The notes beneath the pieces are model-generated. The model saw only the letters and a program-made list of their open reading frames with translations. It was not told where the DNA came from and ran no database searches. A program made the position numbers and the translations under genes. From assembly GCF_017599305.1 (NCBI RefSeq), contig NZ_JAGFWR010000002.1, forward strand, positions 679,198 through 743,197: a stretch of DNA of 64,000 bases. The letters are read 5' to 3'. Each line of letters begins with the position of its first letter. Positions within the stretch are counted from its first letter, which is position 1. Positions 44,230 through 53,025 of the stretch are shown here, in pieces. The DNA is from Micromonospora antibiotica (GTDB lineage Bacteria > Actinomycetota > Actinomycetes > Mycobacteriales > Micromonosporaceae).

Positions 44230-45780
44230 TCAGTCGCGCCGGGCGTCGTCGTACGTCCAGTCCGGGCGCAGGGTCGAGCGCAGCTCCCGCAGGGAACGCT
44301 TGAGCACCTTGCCGGACGGGTTGGTGGGGAACTCCGGCACCAGGTAGACCTCCTTGGGCACCTTGAACCGACCCAACCGCTGCCCGGCGTGCGCGATCAG
44401 CGCCTCGGGCGTCAACCCCGGCCGGGCCACCACGAACGCGGCCGGCACCTCCTGCCACACCGGGTGCGGGGCGGCCACCACCGAGGCGGCCAGCACCAGC
44501 GGATGGTCGGCCAGCACGTTCTCGATCTCGGCGCTGGACATGTTCTCCCCACCACTGCGGATCATGTCCTTGAGCCGGTCACGGATGTAGAGGTAGCCGT
44601 CGGCGTCGAAACAGCCGATGTCACCGGTGTGGAACCAGCCGTCCCGGAACGCGGCGGCGGTCGCCGCCGGATCGTCGAGGTAGCCGGGGCTCACCTTCGG
44701 CCCGCGTGCGACCACCTCACCGGGCACGCCGACCGGCACGTCCGCACCGTCCGGGTCGACCACCCGGACCTGGACCCACGGCACCGGCAGCCCCACCGAC
44801 CCCTGCTTGGACTCCTGGTGCGCGGCGTCGAGGTAGGTCAGCCCGCTGCACGTCTCGGTGAGGCCGTACCCCTCGATCAGCCGGGCGTTCGGGAACAGCC
44901 CTCGGGCCACCCCGAACAGCGCCGAGGTGACCTGCGAGAAGATCAGCCAGCGGACCGACGACAGGTCGGCGGCCGCGGCGGTGGGCTCGCGGCGGACCAG
45001 GTCCAGCATGGTCGCCGCGACCACCATGCCGGTGATCCGTTCCGTCTCGATCGCCCGCAGCACCGCCGCCGGCACGAACCGGCGGTGCAGCACCATGGCG
45101 CCCCCGACGTGCCAGATACCGAAGCCGGGCAGGTCGGTGCCGCCGACGTGGTAGAGCGGCGCGACGTTGAGGATCCGGTCCGTCGGCCGCAGCCCCAGCT
45201 CGACGATCTGGGCGTGCATGTTCCGGTTCACGTTGCCGTGGGTGAGCAGCACCCCCTTGGGCAGGCTGGTGGTGCCGGAGGTGTAGACGATCCGCTGCAG
45301 GGCCGCGTCGTCGAGGTCGGCGTCGGCGACCCGCGCGCCCCGGTGCGCCGCGACGAGCGCCCGCACGTCGGTCCAGCCGTCGATCGGCTCCAACGCCAAC
45401 CGGCGTACCTGCGGCAGGTCGGCGAGGGCGGCGGCGGTGAGCGCGGCGAACTCCGGCACGGTGGCGACCGCCCCGACCCGCGCGTGCGCCAGCAACCGGG
45501 CCAGCTCCCCCGCGGTGAGCCGGTAGTTCAGCGGGACCACGACCGCGCCGAGTTTCGCCAGGGCCAGGCAGAGAATGAGGAACTCGGGGACGTTGTCCGC
45601 GACGACCGCCACCCGGGCGTCCCGGCGTACCCCCTCGGTGGCCAGACCGGCGGCCAGGGCGTTGACGTCGTCGTCGAGCTGCCGGTGGGTCCACCGGCGG
45701 TCGGCGAAGACGAGCGCGTCGGCGTCGGCGAACCGGCGGGCGTTACCGGCCAGCATCGCAGCGAGGTTCGCGGTGCTCAC
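44230..45780 (-). CDS. AMP-dependent acyl-CoA synthetase/ligase
   Basis: A 516-residue adenylate-forming ligase with IVYTSGTTSLPKGVLLTHG, EGYGLTETCSGLTY, GWFHTGDIGCFDADGY, KDMIRSGGENMSSAEIE and the catalytic Lys in NPSGKVLKRSLRE. It resembles fatty-acid/aryl-CoA ligases. Its GTG overlaps the stop of the next ligase gene (GTGA). The two tandem ligases are paralogues at the end of the ABC-transporter operon and may act on different intermediates or acids. It converges with the MBL-fold gene. Confidence 0.9.
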   Translation of the reverse strand: MSTANLAAMLAGNARRFADADALVFADRRWTHRQLDDDVNALAAGLATEGVRRDARVAVVADNVPEFLILCLALAKLGAVVVPLNYRLTAGELARLLAHARVGAVATVPEFAALTAAALADLPQVRRLALEPIDGWTDVRALVAAHRGARVADADLDDAALQRIVYTSGTTSLPKGVLLTHGNVNRNMHAQIVELGLRPTDRILNVAPLYHVGGTDLPGFGIWHVGGAMVLHRRFVPAAVLRAIETERITGMVVAATMLDLVRREPTAAAADLSSVRWLIFSQVTSALFGVARGLFPNARLIEGYGLTETCSGLTYLDAAHQESKQGSVGLPVPWVQVRVVDPDGADVPVGVPGEVVARGPKVSPGYLDDPAATAAAFRDGWFHTGDIGCFDADGYLYIRDRLKDMIRSGGENMSSAEIENVLADHPLVLAASVVAAPHPVWQEVPAAFVVARPGLTPEALIAHAGQRLGRFKVPKEVYLVPEFPTNPSGKVLKRSLRELRSTLRPDWTYDDARRD

Positions 45781-47300
45781 CCGGACACCGCCGCCTCACG
45801 CAGCGCCTTCTTCAGCACCTTGCCGGAGTCGTTGCGCGGCAACGACGTCACCAGCTGCACATGCCGGGGGACCTTGAAGCGGGCCAGTTCGGCCAGGCAG
45901 TGCGCGCGCAACTCCTCGGCGGTGGCGCTCGCGCCGCCACGGAGGATGACGAACGCCTTGGGCACCTCGTCCCACTGCGGGTCGGGCACTCCGATCACGG
46001 CGACCTCGGCGACGTCGGGGTGCTGGGCGAGGACCCGTTCGATCTCGGCGCTGGCGATGTTCTCCCCACCGGACTTGATCAGGTCGGCCCGGCGGTCGAC
46101 GAACCACAGGTAGCCGTCGGCGTCGATCCGCCCCACGTCGCCGGTGCGGAACCAGCCGTCGCGCCGGCTGCGCCGGTTGGCCTCGTCGTCGTTCCAGTAG
46201 CCGGGCGACACCTTCTCCCCCCGGACGATGATCTCCCCCTCGATGTCCGGGCCGACCGGCCGGAAGTGCTCGTCGACGATGCGGATCTGCACCCCGGGGA
46301 ACGGTGCCCCGAGCGCGCCCAGCTTGCTCTGCTCGTGGGCGGCGTCGAGGTAACAGACGCCGTTGCACAGCTCGGTCATGCCGAAGGTGTCGATCAGGCG
46401 GACGTGCGGCAGCCGGCGCTTCACCTCCTGCCGCACGCTCGGCGCGACCCCGGCGAACAGCAGGTAGCGCAGCGCACCGAGGTCCGGCGGGTCGTCCAGG
46501 TCGAGCAGCCCGAACAGGATCTGGGCGGCCAGCACCAGGCCGGTGATCCGCTCCTGCGCGGCGATCCGGGCGATGTCGGTCGGCTTGAACGTCGGGGTGA
46601 GCACCATCGTCGCCCCGGCGACGAACGTCGCCAGGCCCGGCGCCTCCAGCCCGCTGACGTGGAACAACGGCGCGGAGACGAGGATCCGGTCGGCGGCGGT
46701 CAACTCCAGTTCGAGGACCTGCGCGAAGTGGTTCGCGGTGAGGTTCCCGCAGGTGTGCACCACCCCCTTGGGGCGGGCGGTGGTGCCCGAGGTGTAGAGC
46801 AGCCGGTGCACGTCGGTGGGGCCCTTGTCGGCGTCGGCGACCCGGACGCCCGGCGGCTGACCGGCGAGCAGGTCGGCCAGCCGTCGGGCGTCGCCGACGA
46901 CCGTGTCGCCGTTGGCGACCAGCGTCCGCAGCCCGGTCGTGGCCGCCAGCCGGGCGGCGTCGGCGGCGAAGTCGTCGTCGTAGAGCAGCCCGGCGACGCC
47001 GGCCTGGTCGATGACGTACGCCTGCTCGTTGGCGTGCAGCCGCCAGTTCAGCGGCACCGAGACCGCGCCGAGCCGGCTCAGCGCCAACAACTCGATGACG
47101 TAGGTGGCGGTGTTGCGCCCCAGCACCCCGACCAGGTCGCCGTCGGCGATGCCGGCGTCGCGCAGGGCGGCGGCGTGCCGGTCCACGTCGGCGTCCAGCT
47201 CGGCGTACGACCAGCGGGTGGTCCCGTCGACCAGGGCCTCGGCGTCGGCGCGGCGCAACGCCTGGCGGCGCAGGGTCTCGGTGAAGTTGCTGCCGCCCAT
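45777..47300 (-). CDS. AMP-dependent acyl-CoA synthetase/ligase
   Basis: A 507-residue adenylate-forming ligase. Motifs are LLYTSGTTARPKGVVHTCG, DTFGMTELCNGVCYLD, GWFRTGDVGRIDADGY, ADLIKSGGENIASAEIE and NDSGKVLKKALREA with the catalytic Lys. It shares the TEL/TETC-x-G-x-x-YLDAAH-x-x-SK layout with its neighbour, so the two arose by duplication. ATG at 47300 overlaps the stop of the VOC gene by one base (TGATG). It belongs to the long operon that starts with the substrate-binding protein at 56.3 kb. Confidence 0.9.
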   Translation of the reverse strand: MGGSNFTETLRRQALRRADAEALVDGTTRWSYAELDADVDRHAAALRDAGIADGDLVGVLGRNTATYVIELLALSRLGAVSVPLNWRLHANEQAYVIDQAGVAGLLYDDDFAADAARLAATTGLRTLVANGDTVVGDARRLADLLAGQPPGVRVADADKGPTDVHRLLYTSGTTARPKGVVHTCGNLTANHFAQVLELELTAADRILVSAPLFHVSGLEAPGLATFVAGATMVLTPTFKPTDIARIAAQERITGLVLAAQILFGLLDLDDPPDLGALRYLLFAGVAPSVRQEVKRRLPHVRLIDTFGMTELCNGVCYLDAAHEQSKLGALGAPFPGVQIRIVDEHFRPVGPDIEGEIIVRGEKVSPGYWNDDEANRRSRRDGWFRTGDVGRIDADGYLWFVDRRADLIKSGGENIASAEIERVLAQHPDVAEVAVIGVPDPQWDEVPKAFVILRGGASATAEELRAHCLAELARFKVPRHVQLVTSLPRNDSGKVLKKALREAAVSG

Positions 47301-47794
47301 CAGTCGCCGCTCCCCCGCCGCCGGGCCAGGATCTCCTCCCGGGACGGCAGCGACACGAACTCCAGCAGGTTGCCGTCGAGGTCGCGGGCGGCGAACGCGG
47401 TGATGTACCCGTAGTTGTCCAGCAGCACCCGATTCGGCGCGCTCAGGCACTGCGCGCCCAACTCGGTCAGCCGCCGGTGCAGGTCGTCCAGCTCGTCCAG
47501 GGGCACCTCGAAGCTGAGCAGGAAGGTGCCCAGCTCCAGGTGACCGGCGGTGGCGGTGCGGGTCTTCACGCCGTTCCACTCGATGAGTTCGAGCTGGCCG
47601 ACCCGGCTGGGGCCCTGGAGGTACTGGACCCGGCCGGTGGTGCCGGCGGGCAACCCCAGCGACACCTCGATCCCCGGCCCGCCGACGTCGGTACGCAGCG
47701 TCCGGCGGTAGCCCAGGGCGCGTTCGTAGAAGTCCGCGGCGCGGTCGACGTCCGAGACGGTCATCGCCACGTGGTGCACTTCGCTGACCGGCAT
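47300..47794 (-). CDS. VOC-family dioxygenase/glyoxalase-like protein
   Basis: A 164-residue VOC protein: VHHVAMTVSDVDRAADFYERAL with a metal-ligand-like His, VGQLELIEWN with Glu, a second module LLSFEVPLDELDDLHRRL, and a terminal RDLDGNLLEFVS with Glu. The metal-ligand positions are therefore largely kept, unlike the VOC protein at 32 kb. It may be a lyase, epimerase or dioxygenase for a pathway intermediate. ATG at 47794 follows GGAAGGCAGG. It lies 29 bases after the SDR gene in the same operon. Confidence 0.83.
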   Translation of the reverse strand: MPVSEVHHVAMTVSDVDRAADFYERALGYRRTLRTDVGGPGIEVSLGLPAGTTGRVQYLQGPSRVGQLELIEWNGVKTRTATAGHLELGTFLLSFEVPLDELDDLHRRLTELGAQCLSAPNRVLLDNYGYITAFAARDLDGNLLEFVSLPSREEILARRRGSGD

Positions 47795-47823
47795 GATGCC
47801 TGCCTTCCGATGGGGTTCGCGGT

Positions 47824-48744
47824 TCAGGCGGACGGTCCGGACGGCCCGCCGAGGACCCGTTGGATCAGGGTGACCTCGTCGGCGCCGCTGTCCGGCACGA
47901 TGAAGTCGTCGAGTCGGCAGATCTCGTCGACCGCGTCGAGGATGTCGTCGGGCGAGGCCGGGGTGGGCCCGCCGTACCAGCCGGGGGTGACGCCCAGGAA
48001 GATCCGCCCGACCCGGCCGCCGCCCACGGTGAGGATGTGCCGGTTGAGCTGGCACTGCTCCGAGGCGAGGAAGGTCGCCACGGCGGCCACGTGCTGCGGG
48101 TCGAACCGGTCGGTCAACTCGCCGAGCAGGTTCTCGGTCATCCGGGTCGCCGCCGTCGGCGCGATCGCGTTGACCAGGATGCCCCGGCGGGCACCCTCCA
48201 GGGCGAGCACGTTCATCAGCCCGATCAGGCCGGTCTTGGCGGCGCCGTAGTTGGCCTGACCGAAGTTGCCGAACAGGCCGGACGACGAACTGGTCAGCAC
48301 GATCCGGCCGTAGCCCTGGGCGACCAGGTGCGGCCAGGCGGGCCGCAGCACGTGGAACGCCCCGGCCAGGTGCACGTCGAGCACCGCGCTGACGTCCTCG
48401 TCGGACATCTTGGCAAGCGTCCGGTCCCGCAGGATGCCGGCGTTGTGGATGACCGCGTCGAGCCGGCCGTACGTGTCGATGGCCCGGCCGACCAGGTCCG
48501 CACCACCGGCGGCGGTGGCCACCGAGTCGGTGGAGGCGACGGCGGCGCCGCCGGCCGCGCGGATCTCGGCGACGACCTGTTCGGCGGCGCCTGAGGAACC
48601 GGAGCCGTCGACCGTTCCGCCGAGGTCGTTGACGACCACCGACGCGCCCCGGGCGGCGAGGGTCGTCGCGTGCGCCCGGCCGATGCCGTTGCCCGCGCCG
48701 GTGACGACGACGACCCGGCCGTCGAGGGTGACCCGGGCGCTCAT
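47824..48744 (-). CDS. SDR dehydrogenase, 17-beta-HSD type 4-like (3-hydroxyacyl-CoA dehydrogenase)
   Basis: A 306-residue short-chain dehydrogenase. The cofactor motif is VVVTGAGNGIGRAHA (11-25), with NAG in VIHNAGILRD, the catalytic Ser in VLTSSSSGLFG and the Tyr/Lys in NYGAAKTGLIG. The VVNDLGGTVDGSGSS insertion is a signature of the peroxisomal multifunctional enzyme type 2/HSD17B4 dehydrogenase. It should oxidise a 3-hydroxyacyl-CoA. Its ATG overlaps the stop of the thiolase gene, so oxidation and cleavage enzymes are coupled. Confidence 0.9.
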   Translation of the reverse strand: MSARVTLDGRVVVVTGAGNGIGRAHATTLAARGASVVVNDLGGTVDGSGSSGAAEQVVAEIRAAGGAAVASTDSVATAAGGADLVGRAIDTYGRLDAVIHNAGILRDRTLAKMSDEDVSAVLDVHLAGAFHVLRPAWPHLVAQGYGRIVLTSSSSGLFGNFGQANYGAAKTGLIGLMNVLALEGARRGILVNAIAPTAATRMTENLLGELTDRFDPQHVAAVATFLASEQCQLNRHILTVGGGRVGRIFLGVTPGWYGGPTPASPDDILDAVDEICRLDDFIVPDSGADEVTLIQRVLGGPSGPSA

Positions 48745-49925
48745 CGCTCGTTCCCCAGGACCGCCACGAACGCGACGCAGGAACCGGGCTGCCCGCCGAG
48801 GTTCTGGGCCACCGCCAGCCGGGCGTCGGGCACCTGTCGGGGCCCGGCCTCCCCGCGCAGCTGGGTGAAGCACTCGAACATCATCCGCAGCCCGGTCGCG
48901 CCGATCGGGTGGCCGAACGACTTGAGCCCGCCGTCGGTGTTGACCGGCAACGCCCCGTCGGCGTCGTAGCGGCCGTCGAGGATGTCCCGCCACGCCTTGC
49001 CGCGGGCGGAGAAGCCGAGGTCCTCCATCAGCACCACCTCCGTCGGGGTGAAACAGTCGTGCACCTCGGCCAACGAGATCTGCGTCGCCGGGTCGGTCAC
49101 CCCGGCCTGCTCGTACGCCTCACGGGCGGCGGTGACCACCTCGGGGAAGGTGGTGAAGTCGTAGCCGTCGGCGGCCAGCCCGGCCCCGGAGCCGGCGACG
49201 AAGCTCATCCCGCGCAGGTAGACCGGTTTGTCGGTGTACCGGTGGGCGTCCTCGGCGCGGACCAGGATCGCCGCCGCAGCGCCGTCGGAGACGCCCGAGC
49301 AGTCCATGACGCCGAGCTGCCCGGCGATGCGCGGGGACCGCTCCACCGTCTCGGCGGTCACGGCCCGACGGAACTGGGCGCGGTCGTTGCGGGCGCCGTT
49401 GGCGTGGTTCTTCACCGCGACCCGGGTCATCGCGGCGCGCATCTGTCGCTCGTCGATCCCGTACGCCGCCTGATAGGCGGGGGCGAGCAGGGAGAAGCCG
49501 GCCGGGGCGGTCCAGTCGACGTCGGTGCCGTCGGCGGGTGGGAACACCGCCGACAGCCCGGAGTACGAGGAGTCCTTCAGCTTCTCCACCCCGGTCGCCA
49601 TCACCATGTCGTACGCGCCGGAGGCGACCGCGAAGGCCGCGTTGCGCAACGCCTCCGAGCCGGTGGCGCAGTAGTTCTCCACCCGGGTCACCGGCTTACC
49701 GGTCAGCCGTAGCGGGCGGGCCAGGGTCTGCCCGGACAGGCCGGAACCCTGGGTGCCGACCCAGAACGCGTCGACGTCGCCGAGGGTGACGTCGGGCAGC
49801 GACCCGACGCACTCCTGCACGGCGTCGACGAGCAGGTCGTCGGCGGAGGAGTTCCAGTGGTCCCGGAACGGGGTGCAGCCCATCGCGACGATCGCGACGT
49901 CGTGGGTGGTGCGCCTACTGGCCAT
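48741..49925 (-). CDS. thiolase of the SCP-x/lipid-transfer type
   Basis: A 394-residue thiolase-fold protein. The nucleophilic Cys is in VENYCATGSEALRNA (about 86), with His in EVHDCFTPTEV and GHPIGATGLR. The C-terminal GGQPGSCVAFVAV replaces the classical CxG motif, as in SCP-x thiolases and Ltp-type retro-aldolases. Such proteins cleave 3-ketoacyl-CoAs or act with a DUF35 partner as carbon-carbon lyases on steroid side chains. Its start overlaps the end of the HMGS-like/DUF35 gene by 11 bases, so a complex is likely. Confidence 0.9.
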   Translation of the reverse strand: MASRRTTHDVAIVAMGCTPFRDHWNSSADDLLVDAVQECVGSLPDVTLGDVDAFWVGTQGSGLSGQTLARPLRLTGKPVTRVENYCATGSEALRNAAFAVASGAYDMVMATGVEKLKDSSYSGLSAVFPPADGTDVDWTAPAGFSLLAPAYQAAYGIDERQMRAAMTRVAVKNHANGARNDRAQFRRAVTAETVERSPRIAGQLGVMDCSGVSDGAAAAILVRAEDAHRYTDKPVYLRGMSFVAGSGAGLAADGYDFTTFPEVVTAAREAYEQAGVTDPATQISLAEVHDCFTPTEVVLMEDLGFSARGKAWRDILDGRYDADGALPVNTDGGLKSFGHPIGATGLRMMFECFTQLRGEAGPRQVPDARLAVAQNLGGQPGSCVAFVAVLGNER

Positions 49926-51327
49926 CGGCGGTGTCCTTCCCTGGCGCGGCGTCGGCGGGTGCCGGGCGGAGCTTCCAGAAGTAGTTGTGGATCGAGTCGG
50001 TGGTCCAGAGCCGGCGGAAGGTGGGGTCCATCGCCATCCCCACCGCCACGTCGCCGGGTGCCACGTCGGTGGCGTACGCGCTGAGCCGGCCGCCGCCGTC
50101 GACGTCGGCGACGACGATCGCGACCTCCGGTTCCGGCATGGTCGTCAGGTGGTCGCGGGTCACCGAGACCACCCTGGCGGTGCGGTCGCGCAGCGACACC
50201 GGGGCGGTGCCGGACCCGGCGGTGCCGCAGGAGGCGCAGACCCGGCCGGGGGGTGTGGTGACCCGGCCGCAGGCGTCGCAGCGGCTGCCCTCCAGCCGGT
50301 ACTTCCAGCCGGCCCGGCGGTGCATGGGCGGGGCGGCCGGGGCCGGGGCGGCCGGTCGGGCCGGGCCCTGCACGTCGAGCAGTCCCCGCCAGCGCAGGTA
50401 TCGGCCGTAGCCGAGGCGCTGCCGGGCGGCGAGCTGGGCGCGGACGGTCGGCCCGCCCCGGGCGGCGCGGACCCCGTCGCCGACCCGCAGCACGAACGCG
50501 TCGGCACCCTCGGTGGCCGACAGCAGCAGGATGGTCTGCCCGGGTTCGGCCTCGTCGAGGGCGTCCGCGAGCAGCAGCCCGGGGTGGGCGACGCCGGTGA
50601 AGCCGGTGGCCCGTTCGACGGTCGCGTCCTGCCCGGTGCCGCCGAGCGCCTTGCGTAGCGCCGCCGCCGCACGCGGGTTCGACGACGACACGACGACCTG
50701 GTCGACGGTGTCGAGGGACGCCTGCGCCAGGGCCCGGCGGGCGGTGTCGAGGCCGGCGGCGACGAGGATCTCGGCGGTGAACCGTTCGTCCCAGACCCGG
50801 TCGTGCCGTTCCCCGGGCAGCCGCCAGCGGTCCAGCAGTTCGGTGGTGTGGCCGGCGCGGGCGAGGAGCACGGCGGCCTGGCCGCCGCCGACGAACGCGG
50901 CGGCGGCGTCGCCCTGGGCCAGCTCGTCGGGGGCCCCGGGGCGGGTGGTGCGCACGTCGGCCAGGGCCGCGGTGGCGACACCCCGCAGGACCAGGTCGAG
51001 GGCGGACGCGCCGGCCCGGTGGCCGCGCAGGTCGAGGGCGGTGACGCCGGGGTCGAGGCCCAGCGCCTCGTGGACCACCCCGGCGGACGTCTTCGTCTCG
51101 TACGGGGCGCTGGTGGTGGCCAGCAGCAGGTGCCGCCCGGCCGGGGTGTCGGCGGCGACGTGCCGCAGCGCCTCGACGGCCATGGTCACGGCGTCCTCGT
51201 CGTAGCCGGCGACGCTGCGGGCACGGCCGCCGGCACGGGCCGGCGCGGTCGGATCGAGCCTGGTGTCGTCGAGCGCGTACGCCGGGAGGTAGGCCGCGTA
51301 GGCGTCGATGCCGGGTTGGTCGGGCAT
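49915..51327 (-). CDS. HMG-CoA synthase-like protein fused to a DUF35 OB-fold/zinc ribbon
   Basis: A 470-residue fusion. Residues 1-325 resemble a degenerate thiolase/HMG-CoA synthase fold (IDAYAAYLPAYALD, ATTSAPYETKTSAGVVHEAL, AQGDAAAAFVGG). The expected catalytic Cys is replaced around the active-site segment, so it may be non-catalytic. Residues 345-460 form a DUF35 module: a zinc ribbon CDACGRVTTPPGRVCASCG followed by an OB fold ending PTFRRLW. DUF35 proteins bind and activate partner thiolases in steroid side-chain cleavage and acetoacetyl-CoA synthesis. It overlaps the thiolase gene, its presumed partner. Confidence 0.87.
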   Translation of the reverse strand: MPDQPGIDAYAAYLPAYALDDTRLDPTAPARAGGRARSVAGYDEDAVTMAVEALRHVAADTPAGRHLLLATTSAPYETKTSAGVVHEALGLDPGVTALDLRGHRAGASALDLVLRGVATAALADVRTTRPGAPDELAQGDAAAAFVGGGQAAVLLARAGHTTELLDRWRLPGERHDRVWDERFTAEILVAAGLDTARRALAQASLDTVDQVVVSSSNPRAAAALRKALGGTGQDATVERATGFTGVAHPGLLLADALDEAEPGQTILLLSATEGADAFVLRVGDGVRAARGGPTVRAQLAARQRLGYGRYLRWRGLLDVQGPARPAAPAPAAPPMHRRAGWKYRLEGSRCDACGRVTTPPGRVCASCGTAGSGTAPVSLRDRTARVVSVTRDHLTTMPEPEVAIVVADVDGGGRLSAYATDVAPGDVAVGMAMDPTFRRLWTTDSIHNYFWKLRPAPADAAPGKDTADGQ

Positions 51328-51344
51328 GGGTCGCGGGTTCTCCT

Positions 51345-52136
51345 TCAGCTCCACGAGGGGATGGCGGCGAGCAGGCGTCGGGTGTACTCCTGCTGCGGGT
51401 GGTCCAGCACGGTCAGCGCGTCGCCCTGTTCGACGACCCGCCCGCCGCTCATCACCGCGATCCGGTCGCACAGGTCGCTGGCGAGCATCAGGTCGTGGGT
51501 GACGAAGAGCAGGCCGATGCCGAGTTCGTCGACCAGGGTGCGGAACAGGTCGACGACCTTGGTCTGGGTGGTGACGTCCAGGGCGGTGGTGCACTCGTCG
51601 GCGATCACCAGCGCGGGGCGGGTGACGACGGCGAGCCCGATGGCGACCCGCTGGCGCAGGCCGCCGGAGAGCTGGTGGGGGTAGCTGGCCAGCACCCGGC
51701 CGGGGTCGTCGATGCGCATCTGGGCCAGCACCTCCACCGAGCGGCGTTCCACCTCGGCGCGGGTGATGTCCCGGACGTGGCGGCGCAGCACCTCGGCGAG
51801 CTGGGTGCGGACCTTCAGCAGCGGGTTCAGCGACCGGGACGCGTCCTGGAAGACCATGCCGACGGCGCTGCCCCGGACCCGGCCGGTGCGGTCGACGCCG
51901 GGGGCCACCACCTGCTCACCGGCGACCGCGATGGTGCCCTGGTCGACCCGGACGTTGCGGTCGAGCAGCCCGACGACGGCGCGGGCGAGGGTGGTCTTGC
52001 CGCTGCCGGACTCGCCGACGACGCCGACGATCTGGCCCCGGCGGATCTCCAGGTCGACGTCGTCGAGCAGGCGCAGCTCACCGTCGGCGAGCCGGGCGGT
52101 GATGGACAGTCCGGAGAGTGTCAGCAGTGCGCTCAT
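51345..52136 (-). CDS. peptide/opine-type ABC transporter ATP-binding protein (DppD-like)
   Basis: A 263-residue ABC ATPase. Walker A GESGSGKTT is at about 41-49, the signature LSGGLRQRVAI, Walker B ALVIADECTTALD and H-loop LLFVTHDLM. The C-terminal HPQQEYTRRLLAAIP is typical of the oligopeptide (Dpp/Opp) class. It powers import with the second ATPase encoded at 54 kb. ATG at 52136 overlaps the permease stop. The operon order SBP, ATPase, permease, permease, ATPase is complete. Confidence 0.93.
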   Translation of the reverse strand: MSALLTLSGLSITARLADGELRLLDDVDLEIRRGQIVGVVGESGSGKTTLARAVVGLLDRNVRVDQGTIAVAGEQVVAPGVDRTGRVRGSAVGMVFQDASRSLNPLLKVRTQLAEVLRRHVRDITRAEVERRSVEVLAQMRIDDPGRVLASYPHQLSGGLRQRVAIGLAVVTRPALVIADECTTALDVTTQTKVVDLFRTLVDELGIGLLFVTHDLMLASDLCDRIAVMSGGRVVEQGDALTVLDHPQQEYTRRLLAAIPSWS

Positions 52137-53023
52137 CGCCGCCTCTTCCGCGGGTCGTGGTGGGTGAGCAGCGCGTCGCCGAGCAGGTTGACCAGCAGCA
52201 CCAGCACGGTGATGGCGAGCCCGGGGAAGAAGGCGATCCACCAGGCCTGGCTCAGTTCGTCCTGGCCGGAGGCGAGCATCGAGCCCCAGCTGTTCATCGG
52301 CGGCACCACGCCCAGGCCGAGGAAGCTCAGCGCGCTCTCGACCAGGATCGCGGTGCCGACCTGGAGGGTGCCGAGCGCGACGATGGTGCCGGCGAGGTTG
52401 GGCAGGATGTGCCGGAAGACGATCCGGGGTTCGGACGCGCCGGCGGCGCGCAGGCCGACGACGAACTGGCGTTCCCGGATGGCCATGGTCGCCGCGCGGG
52501 TGACCCGGGCGCACACCGCCCAGCCGGTGAGCGCCAGCACCAGGAACAGCACCGGCAGGGAGCTGCCCCGGTTGGCGATGATGGCGAGGGCGACCAGGAT
52601 GAACGGCAGGGCGAGCTGGGCGTCGATGAGGATCGAGATGACCCGGTCGACCCAGCCCCGGAAGTAGCCGGCCAGCAGGCCGAGCAGCGTGCCGGGGCCG
52701 ATCGCGACGAGCGCGCCGACCAGGCCGATCACGATGGTCAGCCGGCCGGCGGAGACGAACTGGGTGAGCAGGTCCTGGCCGAGCTTGTCGGTGCCGAGGG
52801 GGTGCGCCCAGCTGCCGCCGGAAAGGAACGCGGGTGGCCGGCGGGTCGCGTCGAGGTCCTGGCCGCCGTCGGGCAGCAGCCCGGTCAGCGGCAGCACGAA
52901 CACCGCGACGGCGGTCACCGCCAGCGGCAGGGCCAGCCAGAACACCGAGGTACGCGCCCGGCGGCCGGCCCGGCGCGGTGGCGACACCGGGGCGGTGACC
53001 GGGTCGAGTTCGAGTTGGCTCAT
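52133..53023 (-). CDS. ABC transporter permease (DppC-like)
   Basis: A 296-residue permease of the DppC/OppC type. A cytosolic N-terminus with PPRRAGRRAR precedes the first helix, then five to six helices. The periplasmic HPLGTDKLGQDLLTQ motif and the EAA-like loop GLRAAGASEPRIVFRHILPN are diagnostic. It should form the pore with the DppB-like permease. ATG at 53023 was chosen; GTG at 53029 overlaps the upstream stop and is an equally possible start. Confidence 0.92.
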   Translation of the reverse strand: MSQLELDPVTAPVSPPRRAGRRARTSVFWLALPLAVTAVAVFVLPLTGLLPDGGQDLDATRRPPAFLSGGSWAHPLGTDKLGQDLLTQFVSAGRLTIVIGLVGALVAIGPGTLLGLLAGYFRGWVDRVISILIDAQLALPFILVALAIIANRGSSLPVLFLVLALTGWAVCARVTRAATMAIRERQFVVGLRAAGASEPRIVFRHILPNLAGTIVALGTLQVGTAILVESALSFLGLGVVPPMNSWGSMLASGQDELSQAWWIAFFPGLAITVLVLLVNLLGDALLTHHDPRKRRR

Positions 53024-53025
53024 GC

